Below are positions 16,711-24,134 of a stretch of 64,000 nt of DNA, one piece after another. The DNA lies in assembly GCF_008923205.2 (NCBI RefSeq), contig NZ_WBMS02000035.1, forward strand, positions 1 through 64,000. Direction: 5' to 3'. A program made the translations under genes and the position numbers. The notes below the pieces were generated by a model. It had not been told where the DNA came from. It saw only the letters and a program-made list of their open reading frames with translations, and searched no databases. How positions within the stretch are numbered: the first letter of the stretch is position 1; each line of letters begins with the position of its first letter. The stretch comes from Actinomadura physcomitrii (GTDB lineage: Bacteria > Actinomycetota > Actinomycetes > Streptosporangiales > Streptosporangiaceae).

Positions 16711-18036
16711 ATGGTGACGCAGGCGTACCGGTTCGCGCTGGACCCCACCCCCGCGCAGGCGCGGGCGTTGCGCTCGCATGCGGGCGCGGCCCGGTTCGCG
16801 TGGAACTGGGGCCTGGCCGCCTGCCGGGACCGCTACGACGCCGAGGGCAGATGGTGGTCGGGCGCCGAGTTGCACCGGCTGTGGAACCAGGTGAAGAAAA
16901 CCGACCCCACGCTGGGGTGGTGGGGCGAGAACTCCAAGTGCGTCTACCAGGAGGCGTTCCGGGACCTGGACCGGGCGCTGCGCGAGTTCGTCCGGTCCCG
17001 CAAGGGCACCCGCAAGGGGCGGCGTCCGGGGTTCCCCCGGTTCAAGAAGCGCGACCGGTGCCGCGACTCCTTCCGGTTCTGCACCGGTGCAATGCGCTGC
17101 AGCGGCCGGACGGTGACGCTGCCGCGCCTGGGCACGATCGCCACCCACGACTCCACCCGCAAACTCGCCCGCCGGATCGAGAACGGGACGGCGCGGATCC
17201 TGTCGGTGACGGTGTCGCGGACCGCGCACCGCTGGTACGTCTCCTTCACCGTCCAGGTCGACCGGCACGTCCCGGAGCGGCATGCCAGGCCGGGCAGCGC
17301 CGTGGGCGTCGACCTGGGCGTCACGACTCTGCTGACCACCGTCGACAACCACGGTGCCGTGACCGAGATCGCGGGGCCCAAGGCGCTGCGGGCAGGGCTG
17401 CGCAAACTCCAGCGGCTGAGCAAAGCCCACTCGCGCACCCAGCACGGGTCGGCCAACCGCGCCAAGGCCGCCGGACGGCTCGCCCGCCACCACGCCCGCG
17501 TCACCAACATGCGCACCGACACGCTGCACAAGGCCACCACGCACCTGGCCGCCCGCTACGAGACCGTCGTGGTCGAAGACCTCAACGTCACCGGCATGCT
17601 CGCCAACCGGCGGCTCGCCCGCGCCGTCGCCGACCAAGGTTTCGGGGCCGTCCGGCGCATGCTTTCCTACAAGACCGGTTGGAGGGGCGGACGGCTGCTG
17701 GTCGCCGACCGCTGGTTCCCCTCCTCCAAGATTTGCTCGGCCTGCGGTGGGCGAAAGCCAAGCCTGTCGCTGTCCGAGCGGACGTTCCGGTGCGACGCGT
17801 GCGGCCTGGCCTTGGACCGCGATGTCAATGCCGCGACCAACCTGCGTGACCTCGCCGCCAGTGGGGCGGAGAGACAAAACGCCTGTGGAGGCGATGTCAG
17901 ACCCGGCCCCGCCGGGCAACCGCCCGCGAAACAGGAACCCGGCACCACGCCCCGCGTGGATCAGACCGGGACCGCCGCCGCGCAAGCGACGGCTGTCTGG
18001 AGAACGGATACTCACATCCGCTCACATCCCAGGTAA
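16711..18036 (+). CDS. tnpB: IS200/IS605-family TnpB (RNA-guided nuclease), lone copy
   Basis: 441 aa. An N-terminal HTH/OrfB segment (YRFALDPTPAQARALRSHAG) is followed by a split RuvC-like nuclease whose catalytic acids are all present: Asp in VGVDLGVTT, Glu in VVVEDLNVTG and Asp in LDRDVNAATN. A CSACGG...CDACG zinc finger lies between the last two. TnpB uses an RNA derived from the element's right end to cut DNA. Residues after the zinc finger (ASGAERQN onward) are low-complexity, as expected where this guide RNA overlaps the 3' end of the gene. No tnpA is present. It sits between dksA-like and SRAP genes, transcribed opposite to both. The exact element ends could not be set; imperfect inverted repeats lie near 16646-16666 and after the stop. 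Confidence 0.88.
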   Translation: MVTQAYRFALDPTPAQARALRSHAGAARFAWNWGLAACRDRYDAEGRWWSGAELHRLWNQVKKTDPTLGWWGENSKCVYQEAFRDLDRALREFVRSRKGTRKGRRPGFPRFKKRDRCRDSFRFCTGAMRCSGRTVTLPRLGTIATHDSTRKLARRIENGTARILSVTVSRTAHRWYVSFTVQVDRHVPERHARPGSAVGVDLGVTTLLTTVDNHGAVTEIAGPKALRAGLRKLQRLSKAHSRTQHGSANRAKAAGRLARHHARVTNMRTDTLHKATTHLAARYETVVVEDLNVTGMLANRRLARAVADQGFGAVRRMLSYKTGWRGGRLLVADRWFPSSKICSACGGRKPSLSLSERTFRCDACGLALDRDVNAATNLRDLAASGAERQNACGGDVRPGPAGQPPAKQEPGTTPRVDQTGTAAAQATAVWRTDTHIRSHPR

Positions 18037-18111
18037 CGGTCTCCGGGCAAAGCCCGCGGACGGGAGCGTCGGCTCCGGCCGCCGGAACCGGGAAGGGCCG
18101 GGGCGGCGGCG

Positions 18112-18906
18112 TCAGAACAGCGCGCCGGAACGGTCACCGGAACTATCCCCATCGCTGGACGGTTCTATGAGTTCCGGGCCGTTGTTTTTCACGCTGTTGA
18201 CCAATTTCGACACCGGAAAGGCGTCCATCGTGCCCGCCATCGCGGGGACCAGCAGTCCCCGCACCCGCTCCGGCTCGGTCAGCTCGGGATCGAGCCAGGC
18301 GTCCCACTGGTCGGGCCGGACGACCATCGGCATCCGGTCGTGGATGCGGCCGAGGTCGTCGGGCGCGTTCGTGGTGATCACCGTGCACGTCCACAGCCAG
18401 TCGGCGTCCTCGTCGCCGCGCGGCTTCCACAGCTCGTAGAGCCCCGCCATCGCCATCACGCCGCCGTCCTTGGGGCGGATGAAGAACGGCTGCTTCTGCG
18501 GCTTCTTCTTCGCCTTCTTCTCGCCCTCGGCCGGGTCGCCGGCATTCTGCAGCGTGTACCACTCGAAGTAGCCGTCCGCGGGCAGCAGGCAGCGCCGCCT
18601 GGCGAACGCCCGCCGGTACGACGGCTTCTCGTGGACGGTCTCGACCCGCGCGTTGATCATGCGGGAGCCGATCGACAGGTCCTTCGCCCACGACGGGACG
18701 AGCCCCCAGCGCAGCGTCCGGAGCTGCCGCACCGCCTCCTCGTCCTCCGGGGCGTCCTTCGGCCGCCGGCTGAGCACCGCCGGGACCTGCTTCGTCGGGG
18801 CGACGTTGTAGTCGGGCTGGATCTCCCCGCCGGCCGCGTCGACCTGCACCTGGAACTCGTCCAGCAGCTCCTGACGCGCGCGGGTGGTGGCGTATCGACC
18901 GCACAT
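18112..18906 (-). CDS. SRAP domain protein (YedK/HMCES family)
   Basis: 264 aa. The invariant Cys2 follows the initiator Met (MCGRYATT), and further SRAP landmarks are YNVAPTKQVPAV, LRWGLVPSW, INARVETV, RCLLPADGYFEW and HDRMPMVV. These enzymes form a covalent bond between Cys2 and abasic sites in single-stranded DNA and shield them. AAGGAGGT lies seven bases before the ATG. The protein carries a lysine-rich insertion (EGEKKAKKKPQKQ) before the PFFI strand. In mycobacteria the homologue (Rv3226c) also lies near aroA and sigH, consistent with this neighbourhood. Confidence 0.92.
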   Translation of the reverse strand: MCGRYATTRARQELLDEFQVQVDAAGGEIQPDYNVAPTKQVPAVLSRRPKDAPEDEEAVRQLRTLRWGLVPSWAKDLSIGSRMINARVETVHEKPSYRRAFARRRCLLPADGYFEWYTLQNAGDPAEGEKKAKKKPQKQPFFIRPKDGGVMAMAGLYELWKPRGDEDADWLWTCTVITTNAPDDLGRIHDRMPMVVRPDQWDAWLDPELTEPERVRGLLVPAMAGTMDAFPVSKLVNSVKNNGPELIEPSSDGDSSGDRSGALF

Positions 18907-19135
18907 GGCGCTGACCTCCTTCGCCGAACCTTTCCGGAGCGGGCGCCGCGATCACGGCGGCCACGGGAGCCCTCACCGGGAGCCTACGAGGCCGGTCGGA
19001 CCTTCTCCGCGCCCGCCGCTCTCCTCCATTAGCCGGACCGCCCGCTCCACGGCGACGGGGTCCGCAACACGCAGCAGCCCGAGCGTCGCCTTACCCGGGT
19101 GCTTGAGGCCGCTTCTGCCGGGCATGTAGCGGGTC

Positions 19136-20176
19136 ATGCGACCCATCGAGACCCTGGCCCGCCCCCTGGTGGCGGCCCCGTTCATCATGACCGGTCTGGA
19201 GGCGGTCCGCGATCCGCGCCCGCGCGCCGAGCAGGTCGGGCCGTCGGTGAAACCGATCGCCGACCGGATCGACTGGATGCCGAAGGACCCCGAGACCCTC
19301 GTCCGGATCGAGGGCGCGATCAGCGTCGGCACGGGCGCGCTGCTCGTCCTCGGCAAGTTCCGGCGGCTGACGACGCTGCTGCTCGCCGCGCAGATGGTGC
19401 CCGCCCTCGCGACCGAGCACCGCTACTGGACCGAGGACGACCCCGACCGCCGCGCCGAGGAGCGCACCCACCTGGTGAAGAACGCCGCGCTGTTCGGCGC
19501 GCTGCTGATCTCGGCGACCGAGCCCCGGCGCCCCCCGCGCCTCGCCGAGCTGCGCCGCGCCGCGCGCGAGTCGCAGATCAGGGCGGGCGCCGAGGCCAAG
19601 GCCATGCGCCGCGAGGCCGCGATGACGCTGCGGGAGGCGCGCCGCGAGGCGGCCCGGCAGGTCCGGGTGGCCCGCGCGGAGGGCGGGCGGAAGGCCGCCC
19701 GCAAGGCGGCCAAGACCGGCGGCGGCGGTGCCGCGCTCGGCGCGAAGCTGGGCAAGGCGTCCGCGAAGGCGGGCAAGGCGTCCGGCAAGGCGTCCGGGGC
19801 GATGGCGCAGGCCGGCAAGTCCATCAAGGCGGGCGCGGTGACGCAGGCCGCGAAGGCGGCGAAGTCCGGCAGGGGCGGCGGCGCGAAGCTCGGCAGGAAG
19901 CTGGGCCGCGCGTCCGGGAAGGCCTCCGGCAGGGGCGGCGCGCTCGTGGGCGGCCTCAAGCTCGGCAAGGCGTCCAAGAAGGGCGGCAGGCTCGGGCTGA
20001 TGGGCGGCAAGGCCGCGGGCAGGGCCGGCAAGGCGCAGGGGATGGCGTCCCAGGCCGGCAGGACGGTGAAGGCGCAGACCGCCGCGCAGGCGGCCCGCGC
20101 CGCGAAGGCCGGCAAGACGGTCGGGACCGGCACGGCGGCGCAGGCCGGCAAGGTGCTGCAGGCCGTCAGGCACTGA
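19136..20176 (+). CDS. DoxX family membrane protein with a long Lys/Ala/Gly-rich tail
   Basis: 346 aa. Residues 1-125 form a DoxX-like domain (PLVAAPFIMTGLEAVRDP, then ISVGTGALLVLGKFRRL and hydrophobic helices). Residues from about 135 to the end are low-complexity and strongly basic, with repeats such as KAGKASGKASGAM, AGKSIKAGA and GGRLGLMGGKAAGRAGK. They resemble histone H1-like tails or the basic tail of mycobacterial HupB. DoxX proteins are usually about 150-180 aa, so the tail roughly doubles the protein. The tail could bind nucleic acid or cell-envelope polyanions; this is inference. No strong ribosome-binding site precedes the ATG. Confidence 0.8.
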   Translation: MRPIETLARPLVAAPFIMTGLEAVRDPRPRAEQVGPSVKPIADRIDWMPKDPETLVRIEGAISVGTGALLVLGKFRRLTTLLLAAQMVPALATEHRYWTEDDPDRRAEERTHLVKNAALFGALLISATEPRRPPRLAELRRAARESQIRAGAEAKAMRREAAMTLREARREAARQVRVARAEGGRKAARKAAKTGGGGAALGAKLGKASAKAGKASGKASGAMAQAGKSIKAGAVTQAAKAAKSGRGGGAKLGRKLGRASGKASGRGGALVGGLKLGKASKKGGRLGLMGGKAAGRAGKAQGMASQAGRTVKAQTAAQAARAAKAGKTVGTGTAAQAGKVLQAVRH

Positions 20177-20316
20177 GCGGACCGACCCGGGTGACGGTTT
20201 CCCGAAGGCAGCCTTAACGCGCCCTCAAATCCGTTGAACCGCGAGCCGGACTGGTCGCGTACTGCCTGGTGACCGCCCGCTACCTGGGTCCCCGACCGAC
20301 ACGGAGACGCCCGGCC

Positions 20317-20910
20317 ATGGCAGCACCCGGATCGACCCGCCGGACCGGCGGCCTGCGGAGCCTGCTCCGCAGGCCGGGTCCGGGCGGCCCCCCGCCCCCC
20401 GCCCCGTCCGGCGAGGATCTCGTGGCGGAGCTGTACCGGGAGTACCAGCGGCCGCTGATGTCGTTCGTGCTGCGGCTGACCGGCGGCGACCGGCAGTGGG
20501 CGGAGGACGTGGCGCAGGAGACGATGATCCGGGCGTGGCGCAGCGCGGACCGGCTGGACGTCCGGTCGACCTCGCTGATGCCCTGGCTGGCCACGGTCGC
20601 GCGGCGTATCGTGATCGACGACCGTCGGCACCGCGACGTCCGGCCGCCCGAGGTCGGTGACGCCCCCCTGGAGAACCTCCCGATGGCGGACGAGATGGAC
20701 GCCCTGCTGCGCAAGGTCGTGGTGACCGAGGCGCTGGCCTCGCTGTCGCCCGCGCACCGCCAGGCGCTGACCGAGACGGTGCTGCGCGACCGGACGGTCA
20801 ACCAGGCGGCCGAGCACCTCGGGATACCGGTGGGGACGGTGAAGTCCCGGGTGTACTACGCGCTGCGCGCGCTGCGCGTCGCCCTGGAGGAGAGGGGGGT
20901 GAACTCGTGA
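20317..20910 (+). CDS. ECF-type RNA polymerase sigma factor
   Basis: About 197 aa. Region 2 (LYREYQRPLMSFVLRLTGGD, DVAQETMIRAW, WLATVARRIVIDDRR) and region 4 (LASLSPAHRQALTETVLRD, GIPVGTVKSRVYYALRALR) are both complete. It pairs with the anti-sigma factor that follows, overlapping it by four bases (GTGA). It resembles the SigK/SigL-like ECF group in that its partner carries a zinc-binding anti-sigma domain and an extracytoplasmic part. The ATG at 20317 has GGAGA ten bases ahead; an in-frame GTG at 20269 is an alternative. The inducing signal is unknown. Confidence 0.87.
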   Translation: MAAPGSTRRTGGLRSLLRRPGPGGPPPPAPSGEDLVAELYREYQRPLMSFVLRLTGGDRQWAEDVAQETMIRAWRSADRLDVRSTSLMPWLATVARRIVIDDRRHRDVRPPEVGDAPLENLPMADEMDALLRKVVVTEALASLSPAHRQALTETVLRDRTVNQAAEHLGIPVGTVKSRVYYALRALRVALEERGVNS

Positions 20911-21608
20911 GTTCCCAGGTCGAGCACACCGATGTCGGCGCCTACGCGCTCGGGCTCCTCGAAGCCGACGATCGGCGGGCCTTCGAGGCGCATCTGCGGG
21001 GGTGCGGCTTCTGCCAGGCCGAGCTGCAGGAGATGGGCTCGATGGCACAGGCGCTCTCCGGAATCGACCCCGTGGAGGCCGAGCCCCCGGGCGAACCGGC
21101 GCGGCCGCCGGCGCCGGTGATCGACATGGTCCGGCGCAGGCGGGCGCGGGACCGGCGGATGCGGCGCGTCGCCTACGGGGCGGGCGCGGCGGCCGCGGCG
21201 GCGCTGGTGGCGATCGGGGTCGGCGTCGGGACGACGCTGGGCGACGACGACGGAGCGAAACCGCAGCCGCAGCCGCAGGCGATCGTCGGGGAGCGGCACC
21301 AGGCGACGGACGCGCGGAGCGGCGCGTCCGGCACCGTCGGGCTGGTGAACAAGAAGTGGGGCACGCAGGTCACGTTCGAGCTGACCAAGGTCAAGGGCCC
21401 GCTGAAGTGCCATCTCGAGGCGGTGTCGACGTCGGGGGCGCGGTCGGTCGTCGGCGGCTGGCGCGTGCCCGCGCCCGGGTACGGCGTCCCCGGGTCCCCG
21501 AAGCCGCTCGCGATGCAGGGCGCGACGGCGCTGTCGCGCACCGAGATCAGCCGCTTCCAGGTGGTGGTGGACGGCAGCGGGACGACACTGCTGACCATCC
21601 CGCTCTGA
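20907..21608 (+). CDS. Membrane anti-sigma factor with zinc-binding N-terminus
   Basis: 233 aa. The cytoplasmic N-terminus carries the ZAS motif HLRGCGFC (His29, Cys33, Cys36). One transmembrane segment lies around 92-112 (GAGAAAAAALVAIGVGVG). The outer part resembles the C-terminal domain of RskA-type anti-sigma factors, with VGLVNKKWGTQVTFEL and SRFQVVVDG. It should hold the preceding ECF sigma factor until an envelope signal arrives. The overlapping GTGA start couples its translation to that of the sigma gene, keeping the two stoichiometric. Confidence 0.86.
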   Translation: MSSQVEHTDVGAYALGLLEADDRRAFEAHLRGCGFCQAELQEMGSMAQALSGIDPVEAEPPGEPARPPAPVIDMVRRRRARDRRMRRVAYGAGAAAAAALVAIGVGVGTTLGDDDGAKPQPQPQAIVGERHQATDARSGASGTVGLVNKKWGTQVTFELTKVKGPLKCHLEAVSTSGARSVVGGWRVPAPGYGVPGSPKPLAMQGATALSRTEISRFQVVVDGSGTTLLTIPL

Positions 21609-21658
21609 CTCCCGGAACGGTTCGCGCCGTCCCCTGGGCCGCCCGATAACCTTGGGGC

Positions 21659-23023
21659 ATGCCCTCTCCGCACTGGAACGCCCCGGTGGCCGACGGCCCG
21701 GTCGACGCCACGGTCCGGCTGCCCGGCTCCAAGTCGATGACGAACCGTGCGCTGATCCTGGCGGCGCTCGCCGAGGAACCGGTCCGCATCGTCCGGCCAC
21801 TGCACAGCCGCGACACCGAGCTGATGGCGGACGCGCTGCGCGCGCTCGGGGCGAGCATCGGTGCGGACTCAAAAGCCGTTGCCGGGGGGTCTGGGGGGTC
21901 GTCCCCCCAGAAGGACGCCGCCGTTGCCGGGGGGTCTGGGGGGGCGTCCCCCCAGAAGGACGCCGCCGACTGGCGGACCGTGCCGCAGGAGCTGCGCGGG
22001 CCGGCACGGGTGGACACCGGGCTCGCCGGGACGGTGATGCGGTTCGTCCCGCCCGTCGCGGCGCTCGCGGCGGGCGAGGTCGCCGTCGACGGCGACCCCT
22101 ACGCCCGCAAGCGGCCGATGGGTCCGATGATCAGCGCGCTGCGGGCGCTCGGCGTGTCCGTCGACGACGGCGGGCGCGGCGCGCTGCCGTTCACCGTGCA
22201 CGGGACCGGCGCCGTCGACGGCGGCCCGGTCACGATCGACGCATCCGGGTCGTCGCAGCTGGTGTCCGGGCTGCTGCTGGCCGCGCCGCGGTTCGGCAAG
22301 GGCGTGGAGGTCCGGCACGAGGGGCCGCCGGTGCCGTCCGCGCCGCACCTGGCGATGACCGTCCGGATGCTCCGCGACCGCGGCGTGACGGTCGAGACCG
22401 GCACCGACGTGTGGCGGGTCGCGCCGGGGCCCGTCCGCGGCGGCGAGTGGCTGATCGAGCCCGACCTGTCGAACGCCGCCCAGTTCCTGGCCGCCGCCCT
22501 CGTCACCGGCGGGCGCGTCACCGTCCCGGACTGGCCGTCCGACACCGACCAGCCCGGCGACGCGCTGCGCGACCTGCTCGCCCGGATGGGCGCGGACGCG
22601 GCGCCCGGCCCCGGCGGGCTGACCGTCCGCGGCGCCGGCGGGTTCGGCGGGCTGGACGCCGACCTGCACGACGTCGGCGAGCTGACCCCGGTGCTCGCGG
22701 CGCTCGCCGCGCTCGCCGACGGCCCGTCCCGGCTGACCGGCATCGCGCACCTGCGCGGCCACGAGACCGACCGGCTGGCGGCGCTGGTCACCGAGATCAA
22801 CGGGCTCGGCGGGGACGCCCGGGAGCTGCCGGACGGTCTGGAGATCCGGCCGCGCCCGCTGCACGGCGGCGTCTTCCGCACCTACGACGACCACCGGATG
22901 GTGATGGCCGCGGCCGTGCTGGGGCTGGCCGTCCCCGGCGTCGAGGTGGAGAATCCCGGCACGGTGGGCAAGACGCTGCCGGGCTTCACGGAGCTGTGGG
23001 CGTCGATGCTGGCGTCCGCCTGA
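21659..23023 (+). CDS. aroA: 3-phosphoshikimate 1-carboxyvinyltransferase (EPSP synthase) with in-frame repeat insertion
   Basis: 454 aa. It transfers enolpyruvate from PEP to shikimate-3-phosphate in the cytosolic shikimate pathway. Landmarks are RLPGSKSMTNRALILAALA (substrate-binding start), DTGLAGTVMRFV, SGSSQLVSGLLLA, DLSNAAQFLAAA, DDHRMVMAAA and NPGTVGKTLPGF. The protein is about 30 residues longer than usual. Residues 73-102 consist of two 15-residue copies of AVAGGSGGSSPQKDA (second copy with one change), encoded by a tandem G/C-rich palindromic repeat. The insertion falls between ALGASIGADSK and DWRTVP, in a variable loop, so activity is probably kept. The gene lies 51 bases after the anti-sigma gene and just before rsgA, as in many actinobacteria. 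Confidence 0.95.
   Translation: MPSPHWNAPVADGPVDATVRLPGSKSMTNRALILAALAEEPVRIVRPLHSRDTELMADALRALGASIGADSKAVAGGSGGSSPQKDAAVAGGSGGASPQKDAADWRTVPQELRGPARVDTGLAGTVMRFVPPVAALAAGEVAVDGDPYARKRPMGPMISALRALGVSVDDGGRGALPFTVHGTGAVDGGPVTIDASGSSQLVSGLLLAAPRFGKGVEVRHEGPPVPSAPHLAMTVRMLRDRGVTVETGTDVWRVAPGPVRGGEWLIEPDLSNAAQFLAAALVTGGRVTVPDWPSDTDQPGDALRDLLARMGADAAPGPGGLTVRGAGGFGGLDADLHDVGELTPVLAALAALADGPSRLTGIAHLRGHETDRLAALVTEINGLGGDARELPDGLEIRPRPLHGGVFRTYDDHRMVMAAAVLGLAVPGVEVENPGTVGKTLPGFTELWASMLASA
21875..21964 (+). repeat. Two tandem 45-bp G/C-rich palindromic units inside aroA
   Basis: Copies 21875-21919 and 21920-21964 differ at a single base. Each holds the core G6-TCT-G6-TCGT-C6 (in copy 2 the T of TCGT is G), which can fold on itself, and each adds 15 codons without shifting the frame. 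The same core appears in the carboxylesterase at 30381-30422 and downstream of both initiator tRNA genes. Confidence 0.85.
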
Positions 23024-23058
23024 CAGGGCGCGCCGGCTGAAGAACGGAGACCGGACCA

Positions 23059-24066
23059 CTGGCACGACGAGTACAGGACTACGACGAGGACGACGTCCGG
23101 GTGCGGCCCGGGCGCCGCGGGTCGCGCCCGCGGACCCGCCGCCGCCCGGCGCACGACGACGCCTCCGCCGGGTTCGTGACGGCGGTGGACCGCGGCCGGT
23201 ACCGCGTCCTCGTGGACGGCGGGACCCGCGACGAGCGGGCCGTCGTCGCGATGCGCGCCCGCGAGCTCGGCCGCAAGGGCGTCGTGGTCGGCGACCGGGT
23301 CGCGCTCGTCGGGGACGTGTCCGGCGCGCAGGACACCCTCGCCCGGATCGTCCGGGTGGAGCCGCGGGTGTCCTCGCTGCGCCGCACGGCCGACGACACC
23401 GACCCGTTCGAGCGGATCATCGTCGCGAACGCCGACCAGCTGGTGATCGTGACGGCGCTGGCCGACCCGGAGCCGCGCCCCCGGATGATCGACCGGCAGC
23501 TCGTCGCCGGCTACGACGCCGGGATGGACCCGCTGCTGTGCCTCACCAAGGCCGACCTCGCCGACCCGGGCGGCTTGGTCGCCGAGTACGCGCCGCTCGG
23601 CGTCCCGTACGTGGTGACGCGGCGCGGCGGCGACCTCGACGAGCTGCGCGGGCACCTGTCGGGACGGATGAGCGTGCTCGTCGGGCACTCGGGCGTCGGC
23701 AAGTCGACGCTGGTGAACGCGCTGGTCCCGGACGCGGAGCGGGCCGTCAGCCATGTCAACGCGGTGACCGGGCGGGGCCGGCACACCTCGTCGTCGGCGA
23801 TCGCGCTGGAGCTGCCCGGCGGCGACGGCTGGATCATCGACACCCCGGGGGTGCGCAGCTTCGGCCTGGCGCACGTCGAACCGGAGAACGTGATCAACGC
23901 GTTCGAGGACCTCGCGGAGGGCGCGGCGGAGCGCTGCCCGCCGCTCTGCGACCACCTGCAGGAGTCCTGCGGCCTGGACGGATGGGTCGAGGACGGGCAC
24001 GCCAGCCGGGCCCGGCTGGACTCGCTGCGCCGGCTGCTCGCCAGCCGGGAGGGCGAGCCGGAGTAG
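23059..24066 (+). CDS. rsgA: Small ribosomal subunit biogenesis GTPase RsgA
   Basis: About 335 aa from 23059. An OB-fold (about 30-95) is followed by a circularly permuted GTPase with CLTKADLAD (G4), GHSGVGKSTLVNAL (G1), GRGRHTSSS (G2) and DTPGVRSFGL (G3), then a zinc finger with CPPLCDHLQESC. It acts late in 30S assembly. The conserved actinobacterial N-terminus (DEDDVRVRPGRRGSRPRTRR) begins before the first usual start (GTG 23101). In that frame the only start-like codon with a ribosome-binding site is CTG at 23059, with GGAGA eight bases ahead. A CUG start is therefore possible; GTG 23101 is the conservative alternative. Confidence 0.9.
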   Translation: MARRVQDYDEDDVRVRPGRRGSRPRTRRRPAHDDASAGFVTAVDRGRYRVLVDGGTRDERAVVAMRARELGRKGVVVGDRVALVGDVSGAQDTLARIVRVEPRVSSLRRTADDTDPFERIIVANADQLVIVTALADPEPRPRMIDRQLVAGYDAGMDPLLCLTKADLADPGGLVAEYAPLGVPYVVTRRGGDLDELRGHLSGRMSVLVGHSGVGKSTLVNALVPDAERAVSHVNAVTGRGRHTSSSAIALELPGGDGWIIDTPGVRSFGLAHVEPENVINAFEDLAEGAAERCPPLCDHLQESCGLDGWVEDGHASRARLDSLRRLLASREGEPE

Positions 24067-24134
24067 CCGCCGGCCCCGCGAACCGGGCGGAAACGGCTCT
24101 TCACTCCGGGTGGTACGTCGGTATCGTCGCCTGC

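Noticed and set aside
18973..19125. Short minus-strand frame of 50 codons upstream of the SRAP gene
   Set aside because: No ribosome-binding site, no recognised family and no coupling to the SRAP gene, which has its own strong start signal.
23101..24066. rsgA starting at the GTG at 23101
   Set aside because: This is the conventional choice, but it drops about 14 residues that resemble the conserved N-terminus, and it lacks a ribosome-binding site. It is kept as the alternative.
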